From: an uncultured Clostridia bacterium
Lineage (GTDB): Bacteria; Bacillota; Clostridia; Oscillospirales; Acutalibacteraceae
NCBI GenBank assembly: GCA_947627135.1
Contig: CANQUV010000010.1
Location: 17,561-81,560, forward strand
Reading direction: 5' to 3'
Length of the DNA: 64,000 bases
A program made the translations under genes and the position numbers. The notes beneath the pieces were generated by a model that worked only from the letters and a program-made list of their open reading frames with translations, searched no databases and was not told the origin of the DNA. Below are positions 1-8,058 of the stretch, in pieces. The first letter of the stretch is position 1. The number at the start of each line of letters is the position of its first letter.

Positions 1-16
1 GGCACCACAGGCTTCC

Positions 17-280
17 TTATTCACCCATACCGCCGTTAATAAGCTCTACTGCTTTATCCAAAGCGGCTTGTTCATCCGTACCATTACATACTACTTCTAT
101 CTCGCTTCCGCATTTTATGCAGGCAGCAATAATATTCATAAGGCTTTTTCCGTTAATATCGTTTCCGTTAAATTTGATTTTAATATCACTGTTGAATTTT
201 CCCATTTCTCCTGCAAAAACTCCTGCCGGACGCATGTGAAATCCCTGTGGGTTTTGTAATGTTAGTTTTTCTGATACCAT
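17..280 (-). CDS. ptsH: Phosphocarrier protein HPr
   Basis: HPr (87 aa, full length) carries phosphate from enzyme I to sugar-specific EIIA domains of the phosphotransferase system in the cytoplasm. The active-site histidine is His15 in GFHMRPAG, and the regulatory serine that HPr kinase would phosphorylate is Ser46 in NGKSLMN; both lie at the canonical positions. The start follows AAAGGAG. It is the last gene seen of the fruR-fruK-fruA-ptsH run on the minus strand, 22 bp after fruA, so it is probably co-transcribed with the fructose transporter. It could be a dedicated fructose HPr or the general one; the missing downstream neighbour (ptsI?) would help decide. Confidence 0.93.
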   Translation of the reverse strand: MVSEKLTLQNPQGFHMRPAGVFAGEMGKFNSDIKIKFNGNDINGKSLMNIIAACIKCGSEIEVVCNGTDEQAALDKAVELINGGMGE

Positions 281-302
281 TGTATTCTCTCCTTTAAATT
301 AG

Positions 303-2285
303 TTAAGCTGTTTCTTTAATATCTACTGTTTTTTCATTTTCCTTAATAGGTTTCTTTAGTATTGCAAGCATAAACATTCCAATTATAGAGCCAATTGCAA
401 GTGAAAGCAAATACATCGGCCAATTTCCTACAACCGCAAATACGAATACTCCCCCGTGGGGCGCCATTAGAGTACAGTTAAAAAACATTGAAAGTCCGCC
501 TGCAACAGCCGATCCTACAAGACATGAAGGGATAACCTTTAAGGGATAAGACGCTGCATAAGGAATCGCACCTTCTGTGATAAAGCTTAATCCCATAATG
601 TAGTTTACTATGCCGTTTTTTCGTTCTTCAGATGTCCATCTGTTTTTAAAAAATGTTGTTGAAAGTGCAATTGCAATAGGTGGTACCATACCGCCGACCA
701 TAACTGCTGCCATAATTGCATAAGCAACATCAGGATTGGACATTGTGGAAGCAGAGGTCAGCATTCCGGTGCCGAAAACATAAGCGGCTTTATTGAAAGG
801 ACCTCCCATATCAATAGCCATCATACCTCCCAGTACACAGCCTAAAACAACAATTAATTCATTCTCATAAAGCCATATAAGACCTGAATTAAGAGCTGTA
901 TTGATCATACCCATAAACGGGTTAACTGTACACATAATTACAGCAATTAAACCTAATCCGATAAGGGGATAAATTAAAACAGGTTTAATGCCTTCGAGAG
1001 CATTAGGAAGCTTATCGCATAATTTTTCAAGACCAAGTGTAAGATATCCGCCGACAAATCCTGCAAACAAAGCGCCTAAAAAACCGGAGGGGATATCTCC
1101 TGCAGGAGAGGCAAAAGTTGAACCCAGTGTTGCCATATAACCGCCTACAAAACCTACAAGCAATCCGGGACGGTCTGCAATACTCATGGCAATAAAACCT
1201 GCAAGAATAGGAATCATAAAGTTGAATGCATAGCCGCCGATAGTTTTGAACCAGCTTGCAATCGGTGTTACAGTACCGAAATCACCGCCTGCCTGCTGGG
1301 CATTTACTCCCATAGCAGTATCAATTAAGAATGCCAGCGCAATAAAAATACCGCCTGCCACAACAAAGGGCAGCATGTGTGATACACCGTTCATAAGATG
1401 TTTGTAAATCTGTCGGCCGAAGCTTTCTTTTTCACCGGATGAAGCTGAGGTTTTAGCCCCGGTATGGTGATAAACAGGGACTTCTCCGTTTTTTATTTTA
1501 TTTATTAATTCCTGCGGTTTATGAATACCGTCGGAAACAGGAACAGAAAGCACAGGTTTTCCGTCAAATCGTGACATTTCTACGGTCTTATCCGCTGCAA
1601 CAATTATACCGTCACAGTTAGCAATTTCTTCCGAAGTTAAAATGTTTTTTGCTCCCCCTGAACCGTTTGTTTCCGCTTTGAGTGCGTATCCCATTTCTTT
1701 GCCCGCTTTTTCCAAAGCTTCAGCTGCCATGTATGTGTGAGCAATACCAGTTGGACATGCAGTAACCGCAAGAACTTTAAAACCGTCTTTTTTTACTTCT
1801 TCTTTTGGTGCTGAAACTTCTTCAGGATATTTTTCTGATTCTTTTTTATCTATAATTTCCATAAATTCGTCTGCTGATTTTGCGTTCATCAACTTTGATG
1901 AAAATTCAGAATCCATAAGAATAGTCATTAGTCTAGATAGAACTTCAAGGTGAATATCTCCGTCATTGGGTGCGGCGATCATAAACAATAGCTTTGATAA
2001 ATCCCCTTCCGGAGATTCATAATCTACTCCGCTTGGAACTGTTATTGCTGCAAGTCCCGGTGTTTTGACAGCTTCGCTTTTTGCGTGGGGAATTGCAATA
2101 TTCATTCCGACAGCTGTTGAACTGCCTGCTTCTCTTTTTAAAATTCCTTCCTTATATTTTGCTTTGTCAGCAAGGTTTCCGGCTTTATTTTGTAAGTCAA
2201 CCAGTATATCTATGGCTTCCTGCTTATTTGCCGGAGATACGCCCAGTTTAATTGATTCAGGTTTTAACAAATCAACTATTCGCAT
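303..2285 (-). CDS. fruA: PTS fructose transporter, EIIABC
   Basis: A 660-aa membrane permease that imports fructose and phosphorylates it to fructose-1-phosphate. Domain order is EIIA (about 1-150, phospho-histidine His67 in IAIPHAKS), EIIB of the fructose type (about 168-270, phospho-cysteine Cys177 in VTACPTGIAHTYMAAEA), then the multi-spanning EIIC channel (about 295-650, including GGPFNKAAYVFG). This A-B-C fusion is the usual Firmicutes arrangement and the length is normal. The start is preceded by ACGGAGGAG. It lies 15 bp after fruK, whose product phosphorylates the fructose-1-phosphate that this protein makes. Confidence 0.95.
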   Translation of the reverse strand: MRIVDLLKPESIKLGVSPANKQEAIDILVDLQNKAGNLADKAKYKEGILKREAGSSTAVGMNIAIPHAKSEAVKTPGLAAITVPSGVDYESPEGDLSKLLFMIAAPNDGDIHLEVLSRLMTILMDSEFSSKLMNAKSADEFMEIIDKKESEKYPEEVSAPKEEVKKDGFKVLAVTACPTGIAHTYMAAEALEKAGKEMGYALKAETNGSGGAKNILTSEEIANCDGIIVAADKTVEMSRFDGKPVLSVPVSDGIHKPQELINKIKNGEVPVYHHTGAKTSASSGEKESFGRQIYKHLMNGVSHMLPFVVAGGIFIALAFLIDTAMGVNAQQAGGDFGTVTPIASWFKTIGGYAFNFMIPILAGFIAMSIADRPGLLVGFVGGYMATLGSTFASPAGDIPSGFLGALFAGFVGGYLTLGLEKLCDKLPNALEGIKPVLIYPLIGLGLIAVIMCTVNPFMGMINTALNSGLIWLYENELIVVLGCVLGGMMAIDMGGPFNKAAYVFGTGMLTSASTMSNPDVAYAIMAAVMVGGMVPPIAIALSTTFFKNRWTSEERKNGIVNYIMGLSFITEGAIPYAASYPLKVIPSCLVGSAVAGGLSMFFNCTLMAPHGGVFVFAVVGNWPMYLLSLAIGSIIGMFMLAILKKPIKENEKTVDIKETA

Positions 2286-2300
2286 ATTTACTCCTCCGTT

Positions 2301-3209
2301 TTAAATAAATTTTATTAATTCATCAACTTTTTCTTTTGTCGCCAGACCCTTTGAATTTGCAGTTGCACCTCCGCAGGCTGTACCCAGTTTGAGAGCATAC
2401 CCGTAGTTTCCTGTTTGCTGATATCCTGCTATAAACCCTGCTACCATTGAGTCGCCCGCACCAACCGAATTTACTACACTTACTGGGGCTACCCCCATCT
2501 TATGAAAATTTTTGTTTTCGTCTACAAGTATTGAGCCGTTTCCTGCAAGGGATACAAGTACATTCGCTGCACCCATTTTTTGTAGTTCCTTTGCATATTT
2601 GTGTATTTTCTTATCATCGTCTTTTTTAATTTCAATTCCGAACATTTCACCCAGTTCATAATTGTTTGGTTTAATAAGAAAAGGGTGATATTTTAAAACA
2701 TTAAGCATAAGATCTTTTGTTGCATCTACTACAAATTTAACTTTTTTATTTTTTTGCCTTTCAAGAATTTTTTCGTAGATGTCTTTTGGCAGACTGTCGG
2801 GAATACTTCCGGCTAAAACTAATATATCACCGTCTTTGATCAAATCTGTTTTATCAAAAAGACATTTTAGTTCTTCTTCCGAAATATTAGGCCCCTGACA
2901 GTTAATTTCCGTTTCTTCTGTATCTTTTATTTTAATGTTTATGCGTGAAATCCCTTTTTTTAGATGAATAAAATCCGTTTCTATTCCTATTTTCTTCATA
3001 CCTTCCTCAATTGCTTTTCCCGTAAAGCCTGCTACAAATCCTAAGGCTTTATTTTCAAAACCTAAATTAGACAAAACAGTAGAAACATTGATCCCTTTTC
3101 CTCCAAAATAATATTCTTCGGATTTTGACCGGTTTGTAAGACCAAATTGCATCTTATCCATATAGACTACATAGTCAATTGCAGGATTAAAAGTTATTGT
3201 GTATATCAA
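2301..3209 (-). CDS. fruK: 1-phosphofructokinase
   Basis: A PfkB-family sugar kinase (302 aa) converting fructose-1-phosphate to fructose-1,6-bisphosphate with ATP. The N-terminal signature GGKGINVS is at about residues 36-43, and the C-terminal anion-hole/catalytic signature NSVGAGDS holds the catalytic base Asp253. The start ATG overlaps the stop of fruR by 4 bases (ATGA), so translation is probably coupled. Tagatose-6-phosphate kinase is a close relative, but the position between fruR and fruA makes 1-phosphofructokinase by far the better call. Confidence 0.94.
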   Translation of the reverse strand: MIYTITFNPAIDYVVYMDKMQFGLTNRSKSEEYYFGGKGINVSTVLSNLGFENKALGFVAGFTGKAIEEGMKKIGIETDFIHLKKGISRINIKIKDTEETEINCQGPNISEEELKCLFDKTDLIKDGDILVLAGSIPDSLPKDIYEKILERQKNKKVKFVVDATKDLMLNVLKYHPFLIKPNNYELGEMFGIEIKKDDDKKIHKYAKELQKMGAANVLVSLAGNGSILVDENKNFHKMGVAPVSVVNSVGAGDSMVAGFIAGYQQTGNYGYALKLGTACGGATANSKGLATKEKVDELIKFI

Positions 3210-3955
3210 CTTGACACCTCCTTTACAGCGGTAATCTCAGAATATTCTTTATCTGTCAGCTTATCCGTTATAATACAGGAATTGCTGATTTTTCCAAAGG
3301 TTACAGGGAGTACCTGATTAAATTTTGTATGGTCGGCCAGTATAAAAGAAACATAACTTTTCTTTATTGCTTCTGTTTTTACTAACGCTTCTTCAATATC
3401 AATTGTGGTAAAGCCCGCCGTTTTATCTATGCCGTTTGTTCCTAAAAAACATTTTGTGAAGTTATATTTTTTTAAAGAATTTAAACTTTCCGTACCTATT
3501 AAAGCTTCAGTTGAAAGTTTAAGTCTTCCCCCAATTACATAGGTTTTAAATCCTTTTTGAACAAGCTTTTTTGCATGTACGACTCCGTTTGTAAAGTAAG
3601 TTGCGTTTTGATTTTCTATATAATCAATGAAAATACTTGTGGTTGTACCGGCATCTATATAAATAAAATCATTATCATGAATAGTTGCTGCCGCATATTT
3701 TCCTATGACGTTTTTTTCTTTAATATTAAGCTTTGATTTAATAATCATTGTGTTTACATCTTCTACGGCGTTTTGATTGACTGATGTTGCTCCTCCGAAA
3801 ACCTTATGGAGTTTTCCCAGATTGTCAAGTGTATTTAGGTCTCTTCTTATTGTGGATTCCGAAGCACTTAAATATTCCGATAATTCAGAAACTGTTACAC
3901 TTGATTTTTCGTTTAATAGTTTAAGTATAGCATTGTGTCTTTCGTGAGTAAGCAT
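3206..3955 (-). CDS. fruR: DeoR-family fructose operon repressor
   Basis: A DeoR/GlpR-type regulator, 249 aa from the chosen start. The N-terminal helix-turn-helix (about residues 17-45, VTVSELSEYLSASESTIRRD) is followed by the sugar-phosphate-sensing domain (IYIDAGTTT, ILADHTKF). I chose the ATG at 3955 because AAAGGGTG lies just upstream; an in-frame ATG at 3991 has no such site. The gene leads the fru operon and should sense fructose-1-phosphate, by analogy with the family. Candidate operators are two TTTGATTGA direct repeats (minus-strand reading) at the upstream promoter. Confidence 0.9.
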   Translation of the reverse strand: MLTHERHNAILKLLNEKSSVTVSELSEYLSASESTIRRDLNTLDNLGKLHKVFGGATSVNQNAVEDVNTMIIKSKLNIKEKNVIGKYAAATIHDNDFIYIDAGTTTSIFIDYIENQNATYFTNGVVHAKKLVQKGFKTYVIGGRLKLSTEALIGTESLNSLKKYNFTKCFLGTNGIDKTAGFTTIDIEEALVKTEAIKKSYVSFILADHTKFNQVLPVTFGKISNSCIITDKLTDKEYSEITAVKEVSS

Positions 3956-4082
3956 TTTTTCACCCTTTTTTATTATATTTAACTGTAACATAAAGTGTTG
4001 AGAGTACGGTTAAAGTATATAAATCATAAATCAAAAAAATTTTAAAATATATTTATGCATTAATTTGTTGATTTCTAAAATA

Positions 4083-4110
4083 ATTATAGCATATAAAAAT
4101 TAAAAGTCAA
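4083..4110 (-). promoter_or_regulatory. fru operon promoter
   Basis: Read on the minus strand, TTGACT (4105-4110) and TATAAT (4083-4088) are separated by 16 bp, and the -10 is extended (TGCTATAAT). It lies about 130 bp before fruR, within a 440-bp AT-rich region (3956-4395) between fruR and the divergent tetR. I see no gene in the rest of that region. Confidence 0.72.
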
Positions 4111-4115
4111 TCAAA
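4107..4115. promoter_or_regulatory. Candidate FruR operator, proximal repeat
   Basis: TCAATCAAA (TTTGATTGA on the minus strand) overlaps the -35 of the fru promoter. An identical 9-mer at 4169-4177 is in the same orientation, 62 bp away, close to six helical turns. DeoR-family repressors bind spaced direct repeats, so this is a plausible FruR site; that assignment is inference. Confidence 0.4.
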
Positions 4116-4168
4116 ATAATTCAAAAATTTTCAAAAACATTTAAAAATTATGGCTAAAATGTTCAAAT

Positions 4169-4177
4169 TCAATCAAA
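4169..4177. promoter_or_regulatory. Candidate FruR operator, distal repeat
   Basis: Second exact copy of TCAATCAAA, 62 bp from the copy on the promoter. Spacing near a whole number of helical turns would allow looping by an oligomeric repressor. Confidence 0.35.
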
Positions 4178-4395
4178 CTTGCTTAATTTTTTATTTAATT
4201 TTCCTTTTTGTAATTATAACTTATTCAATTTAAAATATTATTACCTTTATTAAGTAAATTCAGTCAGGTATTATAAATAAAATAATTTGTTTTTTTCATT
4301 TTAAATATAGAAAATTTACCATTGATTATTAAATTGTTATATAATAAAATATTATTTGTTCGAATTTGACTTATATTGTATAAAGGAATGAATTT

Positions 4396-5028
4396 ATGAG
4401 TAAAATTCAAGAAAAAAAAGAGAAAAAAAGAATTGCATTATTAGATGCGGCATATAAATTATTTTCTAAAAAAGGCTTTTCAGACACGTCTATTTCAGAT
4501 ATCGTTAATGAGGCCCGTGTTGCTAAAGGAACGTTTTATTTATATTTCAGTGATAAAATGGATGTTATACACACCCTTGTTTATGAAAAAACAAGTCAAG
4601 TTTTTGGTAATGCACTTAAATCCCTTGAAAAAGTTAAGGTTTTTAATATGTATGATGAACTGCTTTATCTTGCTAATAATATTATAAATCAGTTAAGCGA
4701 TGACCCCGATATTTTGGAATACTTTTCCAGATGTTTAGACTGGGCTGAATTTATAGAAATTATTAAATTAAAGAAAAAAAGCGGCGATTTTTACTGTACA
4801 AAATTATATGATGATTTTTTTATGAAATATGATGGTTCCGGGATCAAGGATCCCGAAGTAATGATGTTTATGATCCTTGAATTTATTGTTTCTTCCTGTT
4901 ACAGCCCTATTAAGAACAATAAACCCAGCTCGGTTGAAGATATTAAACCCTATATTTTTAATGTAATTACATCTATTATTAATTTACATTTATCAGAAAG
5001 TATAGAAGTTTTGGAAGAAACATATTAA
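4396..5028 (+). CDS. TetR-family transcriptional regulator
   Basis: A 210-aa regulator. The N-terminal TetR helix-turn-helix spans about residues 31-52 (TSISDIVNEARVAKGTFYLY), followed by an all-helical ligand-binding half that has no recognisable ligand signature. RBS AAAGGA precedes the ATG. The potassium transporter gene ktrB starts 23 bp after its stop, so the regulator is probably transcribed with ktrBA and may control it. The short intergenic stretch contains a 6-bp hairpin (AACTAA/TTAGTT) that overlaps the tetR stop and ends just before the ktrB ribosome binding site. The ligand is unknown. Confidence 0.85.
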   Translation: MSKIQEKKEKKRIALLDAAYKLFSKKGFSDTSISDIVNEARVAKGTFYLYFSDKMDVIHTLVYEKTSQVFGNALKSLEKVKVFNMYDELLYLANNIINQLSDDPDILEYFSRCLDWAEFIEIIKLKKKSGDFYCTKLYDDFFMKYDGSGIKDPEVMMFMILEFIVSSCYSPIKNNKPSSVEDIKPYIFNVITSIINLHLSESIEVLEETY

Positions 5029-5051
5029 CTAATTTATTAGTTGGTGTTACG

Positions 5052-6416
5052 ATGAGTGGAGTTTTAAATTCAGTATTAACAAAAATAAGATCTTTGTCAA
5101 TTTTAAAACAAATTACCTTTGGTTTTGCGGCAGTTATTCTTTCAGCATCCGTTTTGCTAATGTTGCCCATTTCTTCGAGAAACGGCGACTGGACACCATT
5201 TCTGACGGCATTATTTACCGCAACTACATCAACCTGTGTTACGGGACTTACTGTTGTAGATACTTATACCTATTGGTCTCTGTTCGGACAAATTATAATT
5301 CTTATGCTTATTCAGGTTGGCGGAGTAGGTTTTATTACGCTGGCTATTTCTGCACTTACCTTGACAAAAAAGAAAATAGGTTTAAGACAAAGACTTGCCG
5401 CAAAAGAAATATCAGGAGCAAGTCAGGTTGGCGGTATAGTTAAAACTACACGATTTATCATTTTCGGAACACTTGTGGTTGAAGCTGTCGGTTCATTTTT
5501 GCTTTGCTTTTCATTTGTTCCTAAACTTGGATTGATTAAAGGCATATACTTTGCGGTTTTTCATTCAATATCTGCTTTTTGTAATGCAGGTATTGATTTA
5601 ATGAGCAACTTTCAAAACGGTTCTTCACTGATTACAATGCAGTCAGACTTTTTCTTTATATTCACTATAATGACTCTTATCGTTATCGGCGGATTGGGAT
5701 TTCTTGTTTGGAAAGATGTTATTGAGTGTAAATTTTATTTTAGAAAATTCAGACTTCATACTAAAATTGTTTTGGTTTCAACTATAATTTTGATTTTCGG
5801 CGGCGCTTTGTTAATATATCTGTTTGAAAACGGAGGCAGAGCCTTTGAAGGATTAGGTCAAAAAGATAGTATTCTTGCCTCGTTCTTTCAATCTGTTACT
5901 ACAAGAACAGCTGGTTTTTTCTCTGTTAATTTGCCGCTTCTTAAAGACTCAACCGTTTTAATTATGTGTGTTCTTATGTTTATAGGAGGTTCTCCCGGTT
6001 CAACTGCCGGAGGTATTAAAACTACTTCTTTTGCTGTTCTGTTTATGAGTATTTTTCTTGTTTTTAAGAAAAAACAAAATGTTGAATTGTTTAAAAGAAG
6101 AATAAGTAAAGACGCTGTTTATTCTGCCTGTTGTTTAATGATGCTCTTCTTTGGCCTTATAATATCATCTTGCACAATTATAAGTTATGTTGACGGAGTT
6201 CCGATACTTTACTGTTTGTTTGAATGTACGTCGGCTATGGCAACAGTTGGCCTTTCAATGGGCATTACGCCGGAACTTTCCGGAATTTCCAAGGTTATAC
6301 TTATAGTTCTTATGTATATAGGCAGAGTAGGCGCATTAACAATGCTTATGACATTTACCAAAAAAAGTGAAAAAGTTGAATCCAAATATATTGAAGAAAA
6401 AATTATTGTAGGTTAA
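5052..6416 (+). CDS. ktrB: Potassium uptake protein KtrB (TrkH family)
   Basis: A 454-aa integral membrane subunit of the Ktr potassium transporter. It has the four membrane-pore-membrane repeats of the Trk/Ktr/HKT superfamily. The pore-loop segments are visible as TSTCVTGLTVVDT, SAFCNAGIDL, TRTAGFFSV and SAMATVGLSMG. The length matches KtrB better than the longer TrkH. KtrA, its cytoplasmic gating ring, is encoded directly after it. In Gram-positive bacteria, Ktr systems serve osmotic adjustment and respond to c-di-AMP; a gdpP c-di-AMP phosphodiesterase gene lies at 58.2 kb in this window. Confidence 0.93.
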   Translation: MSGVLNSVLTKIRSLSILKQITFGFAAVILSASVLLMLPISSRNGDWTPFLTALFTATTSTCVTGLTVVDTYTYWSLFGQIIILMLIQVGGVGFITLAISALTLTKKKIGLRQRLAAKEISGASQVGGIVKTTRFIIFGTLVVEAVGSFLLCFSFVPKLGLIKGIYFAVFHSISAFCNAGIDLMSNFQNGSSLITMQSDFFFIFTIMTLIVIGGLGFLVWKDVIECKFYFRKFRLHTKIVLVSTIILIFGGALLIYLFENGGRAFEGLGQKDSILASFFQSVTTRTAGFFSVNLPLLKDSTVLIMCVLMFIGGSPGSTAGGIKTTSFAVLFMSIFLVFKKKQNVELFKRRISKDAVYSACCLMMLFFGLIISSCTIISYVDGVPILYCLFECTSAMATVGLSMGITPELSGISKVILIVLMYIGRVGALTMLMTFTKKSEKVESKYIEEKIIVG

Positions 6417-6426
6417 GGTGACTTAT

Positions 6427-7071
6427 ATGAAAACAGTATTGGTAATAGGTTTAGGACGTTTCGGAAGACATTTATGCAAAGGCTTAACTGAAGCAGGTAA
6501 CGAGGTTCTTGCTATTGATTTTGATGAAGTAAGATGTAATCACGCAATAAATTATGCTACCGAAATTCAGATCGCTGATGCTACTGATCCTACTGTAATT
6601 GAAAGTTTAGGAGTTAAAAACTTTGACTTTTGCGTGGTTGCTATTGCAGATAACTTTCAAAGTTCGTTGGAGACTACTTCTCTTTTAGCAGATAACGGCG
6701 CTAAATATATTCTTGCAAGAGCAAACAGCGATGTTCACGAAAAATTCCTTTTAAGAAACGGAGCAAACGAAGTTGTTTATGCCGAAAGGGATATGGGTGA
6801 GAGAATTGCTGTAAGGTTTGGAAATAACAGAGTCATAGACTATATTAAGCTTAATAACGACTATTCAATTTATGAGATTAAAGTACCAGAAAAATGGATA
6901 GGCAAGACAATTTTAAAAATGGATGTTCGTGCAAAATATAAAATTAATATTATTTCAATAAGAAACGGTGAAGATCAATTTCCGCTTCCCGATCCTAACA
7001 GAGAATTTGAATCTGAAGATGTTATTATGATTATGGGTCATAAGGAAGATATTGCACCTCTTGTAAAATAA
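6427..7071 (+). CDS. ktrA: Potassium uptake regulatory subunit KtrA
   Basis: A 214-aa RCK protein forming the cytoplasmic octameric ring that gates KtrB. The N-terminal Rossmann half has the nucleotide-binding glycine motif VIGLGRFGRHL and the acidic residue closing beta-2 (LAIDFDE). The C-terminal half is an RCK_C domain, the site where c-di-AMP binds in characterised KtrA proteins. I chose the ATG at 6427 because AAGGTGA is 5 bases upstream; a GTG at 6418 is in frame but sits inside that site. ktrB ends 10 bp before. Confidence 0.93.
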   Translation: MKTVLVIGLGRFGRHLCKGLTEAGNEVLAIDFDEVRCNHAINYATEIQIADATDPTVIESLGVKNFDFCVVAIADNFQSSLETTSLLADNGAKYILARANSDVHEKFLLRNGANEVVYAERDMGERIAVRFGNNRVIDYIKLNNDYSIYEIKVPEKWIGKTILKMDVRAKYKINIISIRNGEDQFPLPDPNREFESEDVIMIMGHKEDIAPLVK

Positions 7072-7081
7072 TAACTAATAC

Positions 7082-7117
7082 AAAAAGCAGGTATTACAAA
7101 AGTAATACCTGCTTTTT
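7082..7117 (+). terminator. Intrinsic terminator after ktrA
   Basis: Perfect 16-bp stem (AAAAAGCAGGTATTAC with its complement) around an AAAA loop, ending in a T-run. The A-run on the other side lets it act on the minus strand too, for rrf2 transcripts. Confidence 0.9.
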
Positions 7118-7245
7118 GTACTTTATATGAAACTGCTCTTAAACATTCGAGTACAAAAGAGTGTTTTTATATGGTGTTGTCTGCTGGAAAATGTGCAGTT
7201 CACCGGCTGTCTGTCTGCTCTGATATGTGCAGCCATCAGCTGTTT
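7118..7245 (+). repeat. Interspersed repeat, copy A
   Basis: First of three related intergenic sequences (others at 33027-33120 minus and 50226-50412 plus). It begins at the tail of the terminator. A variable stretch (TACTTTATATGAAACT) leads to the conserved core GTTTTTATATGGTGTTG then TCTGCT, followed by GTGCAG and CACCGGCTGT (7163-7210). A second, degenerate core-end unit with TCTGCT, ATATGTGCAGCC and CAGCTGT follows at 7211-7245. The end can fold as a short CAGCC/GGCTG hairpin in the better copies. It does not resemble a gene. Confidence 0.75.
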
Positions 7246-7268
7246 AAATTATCAGTGGTTCTTTCATT

Positions 7269-7703
7269 CTAAAAGTTGCAATCATTTTCTATTAAAGTTT
7301 TTGCGTTTTCAGCAAGGTCATAAAGAGTTACGCTGTCAACATAATCATTTATAACCTTATAATAGTTTTTCCAAAAATCCAGCGTTATGCATTTTTCACT
7401 GCGCTCACATTGATTTATTTCATTTTTTAAGCAGTTGATAGGGGAAAGTGATCCCTCTGCTGCTCTTAAAATATCTCCCGCAGTATATTCTTTAGGGTCT
7501 TTTGAAAGTTTATATCCGCCGTTGTTTCCTCTAGAACTTATTAAATAACCTGCCTTATTGAGCAGAGCGATAATTTGTTCAAGATATTTTGCGGAAATTT
7601 CATATCGGTTTGATATATCTTTTAAAGAAATAAAATTATCATTTGAATAAATGGCAAGGTGTATCATAATACGCAATGCATATCTGCCTCTTGTAGAAAC
7701 CAT
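7269..7703 (-). CDS. Rrf2-family transcriptional regulator
   Basis: A 144-aa Rrf2 protein with an N-terminal winged helix (STRGRYALRIMIHLA, then recognition region ISAKYLEQI) and the typical RGNNGGYKL wing. Three cysteines in CLKNEINQCERSEKC are arranged C-x7-C-x5-C, near the place where IscR/NsrR bind an Fe-S cluster, although IscR spacing is C-x5-C-x5-C. It could sense an Fe-S cluster or belong to the CymR-like sulfur-sensing group. The iscS-iscU pair at 54-55 kb is a conceivable target, but nothing here ties them together. RBS AAAGGGG lies upstream. Confidence 0.9.
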   Translation of the reverse strand: MVSTRGRYALRIMIHLAIYSNDNFISLKDISNRYEISAKYLEQIIALLNKAGYLISSRGNNGGYKLSKDPKEYTAGDILRAAEGSLSPINCLKNEINQCERSEKCITLDFWKNYYKVINDYVDSVTLYDLAENAKTLIENDCNF

Positions 7704-7786
7704 TTTTAATACCCCTTTCTGTATTTATATATAAAGATATTGGCAAAATAAGAAAATTTTAAATTTTTTAGGACAGCTTTTTTTAA

Positions 7787-7893
7787 AAAAACTATCGGGT
7801 TTTGCAGATAGAGTAGTCATTTGCAGTCGTTGTGAGGCGAAAGCTACTAATAAAAATATAAAGCATATTATTTAAAATAATATTTATGCTTAT
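7787..7893. other. Structured intergenic element of unknown type
   Basis: Part of the 355-bp gap between rrf2 (minus) and the phage block. On the plus strand it has CTATC/GATAG around a 10-nt loop, then AGTAG/CTACT enclosing about 28 nt, then a bulged AAGCATA/TATGCTT hairpin. On the minus strand the GATAG arm is followed directly by seven T, so it could be a leader with a weak terminator ahead of rrf2. I could not match it to a riboswitch class I know. Confidence 0.25.
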
Positions 7894-7957
7894 TTCTTAT
7901 TTATAATTATACAATAGGAATACTGACAAAATCAATAAAATAAAATAAATTTTTAAT

Positions 7958-8003
7958 AAAAAGTCTGAAGTTGTATTATTTTATGCAATTTCAGACTTTT
8001 TTT
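7958..8003 (+). terminator. Terminator upstream of the phage block
   Basis: An 11-bp stem with one G-T pair (GTCTGAAGTTG with CAATTTCAGAC), extended by five A-T pairs, a 12-nt loop, and a run of seven T. It lies 55 bp before terS, so it either ends an unseen short plus-strand transcript or attenuates entry into the phage genes. Confidence 0.75.
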
Positions 8004-8019
8004 ACTGAATAAGTGAAAG

Positions 8020-8028
8020 GTCACGGGG
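8020..8028. repeat. GTCACGGGG, left copy flanking the phage block
   Basis: GC-rich 9-mer 31 bp before the first phage start. An exact direct copy lies at 19347-19355, just past the last phage gene. It is a candidate remnant of an attachment core or target duplication; 9 bp is short, and the right copy overlaps a ribosome binding site. Confidence 0.25.
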
Positions 8029-8058
8029 CAATTTTAAGACCTTTTAAAGGAGTTGTAT

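Noticed and set aside
3956..4395. CcpA cre site in the fru promoter region
   Set aside because: No sequence close to the cre palindrome WTGNAANCGNWNNCW was found there.
7127..7354. 75-aa open frame across repeat copy A and the rrf2 end
   Set aside because: It lies within a non-coding repeat, overlaps the rrf2 3' end on the opposite strand, has no ribosome binding site, and the other repeat copies do not keep the frame.
7787..7893. Known riboswitch (preQ1, THF, fluoride, ZTP) upstream of rrf2/phage genes
   Set aside because: I compared the visible conserved cores from memory and none fits; left as unassigned structure.
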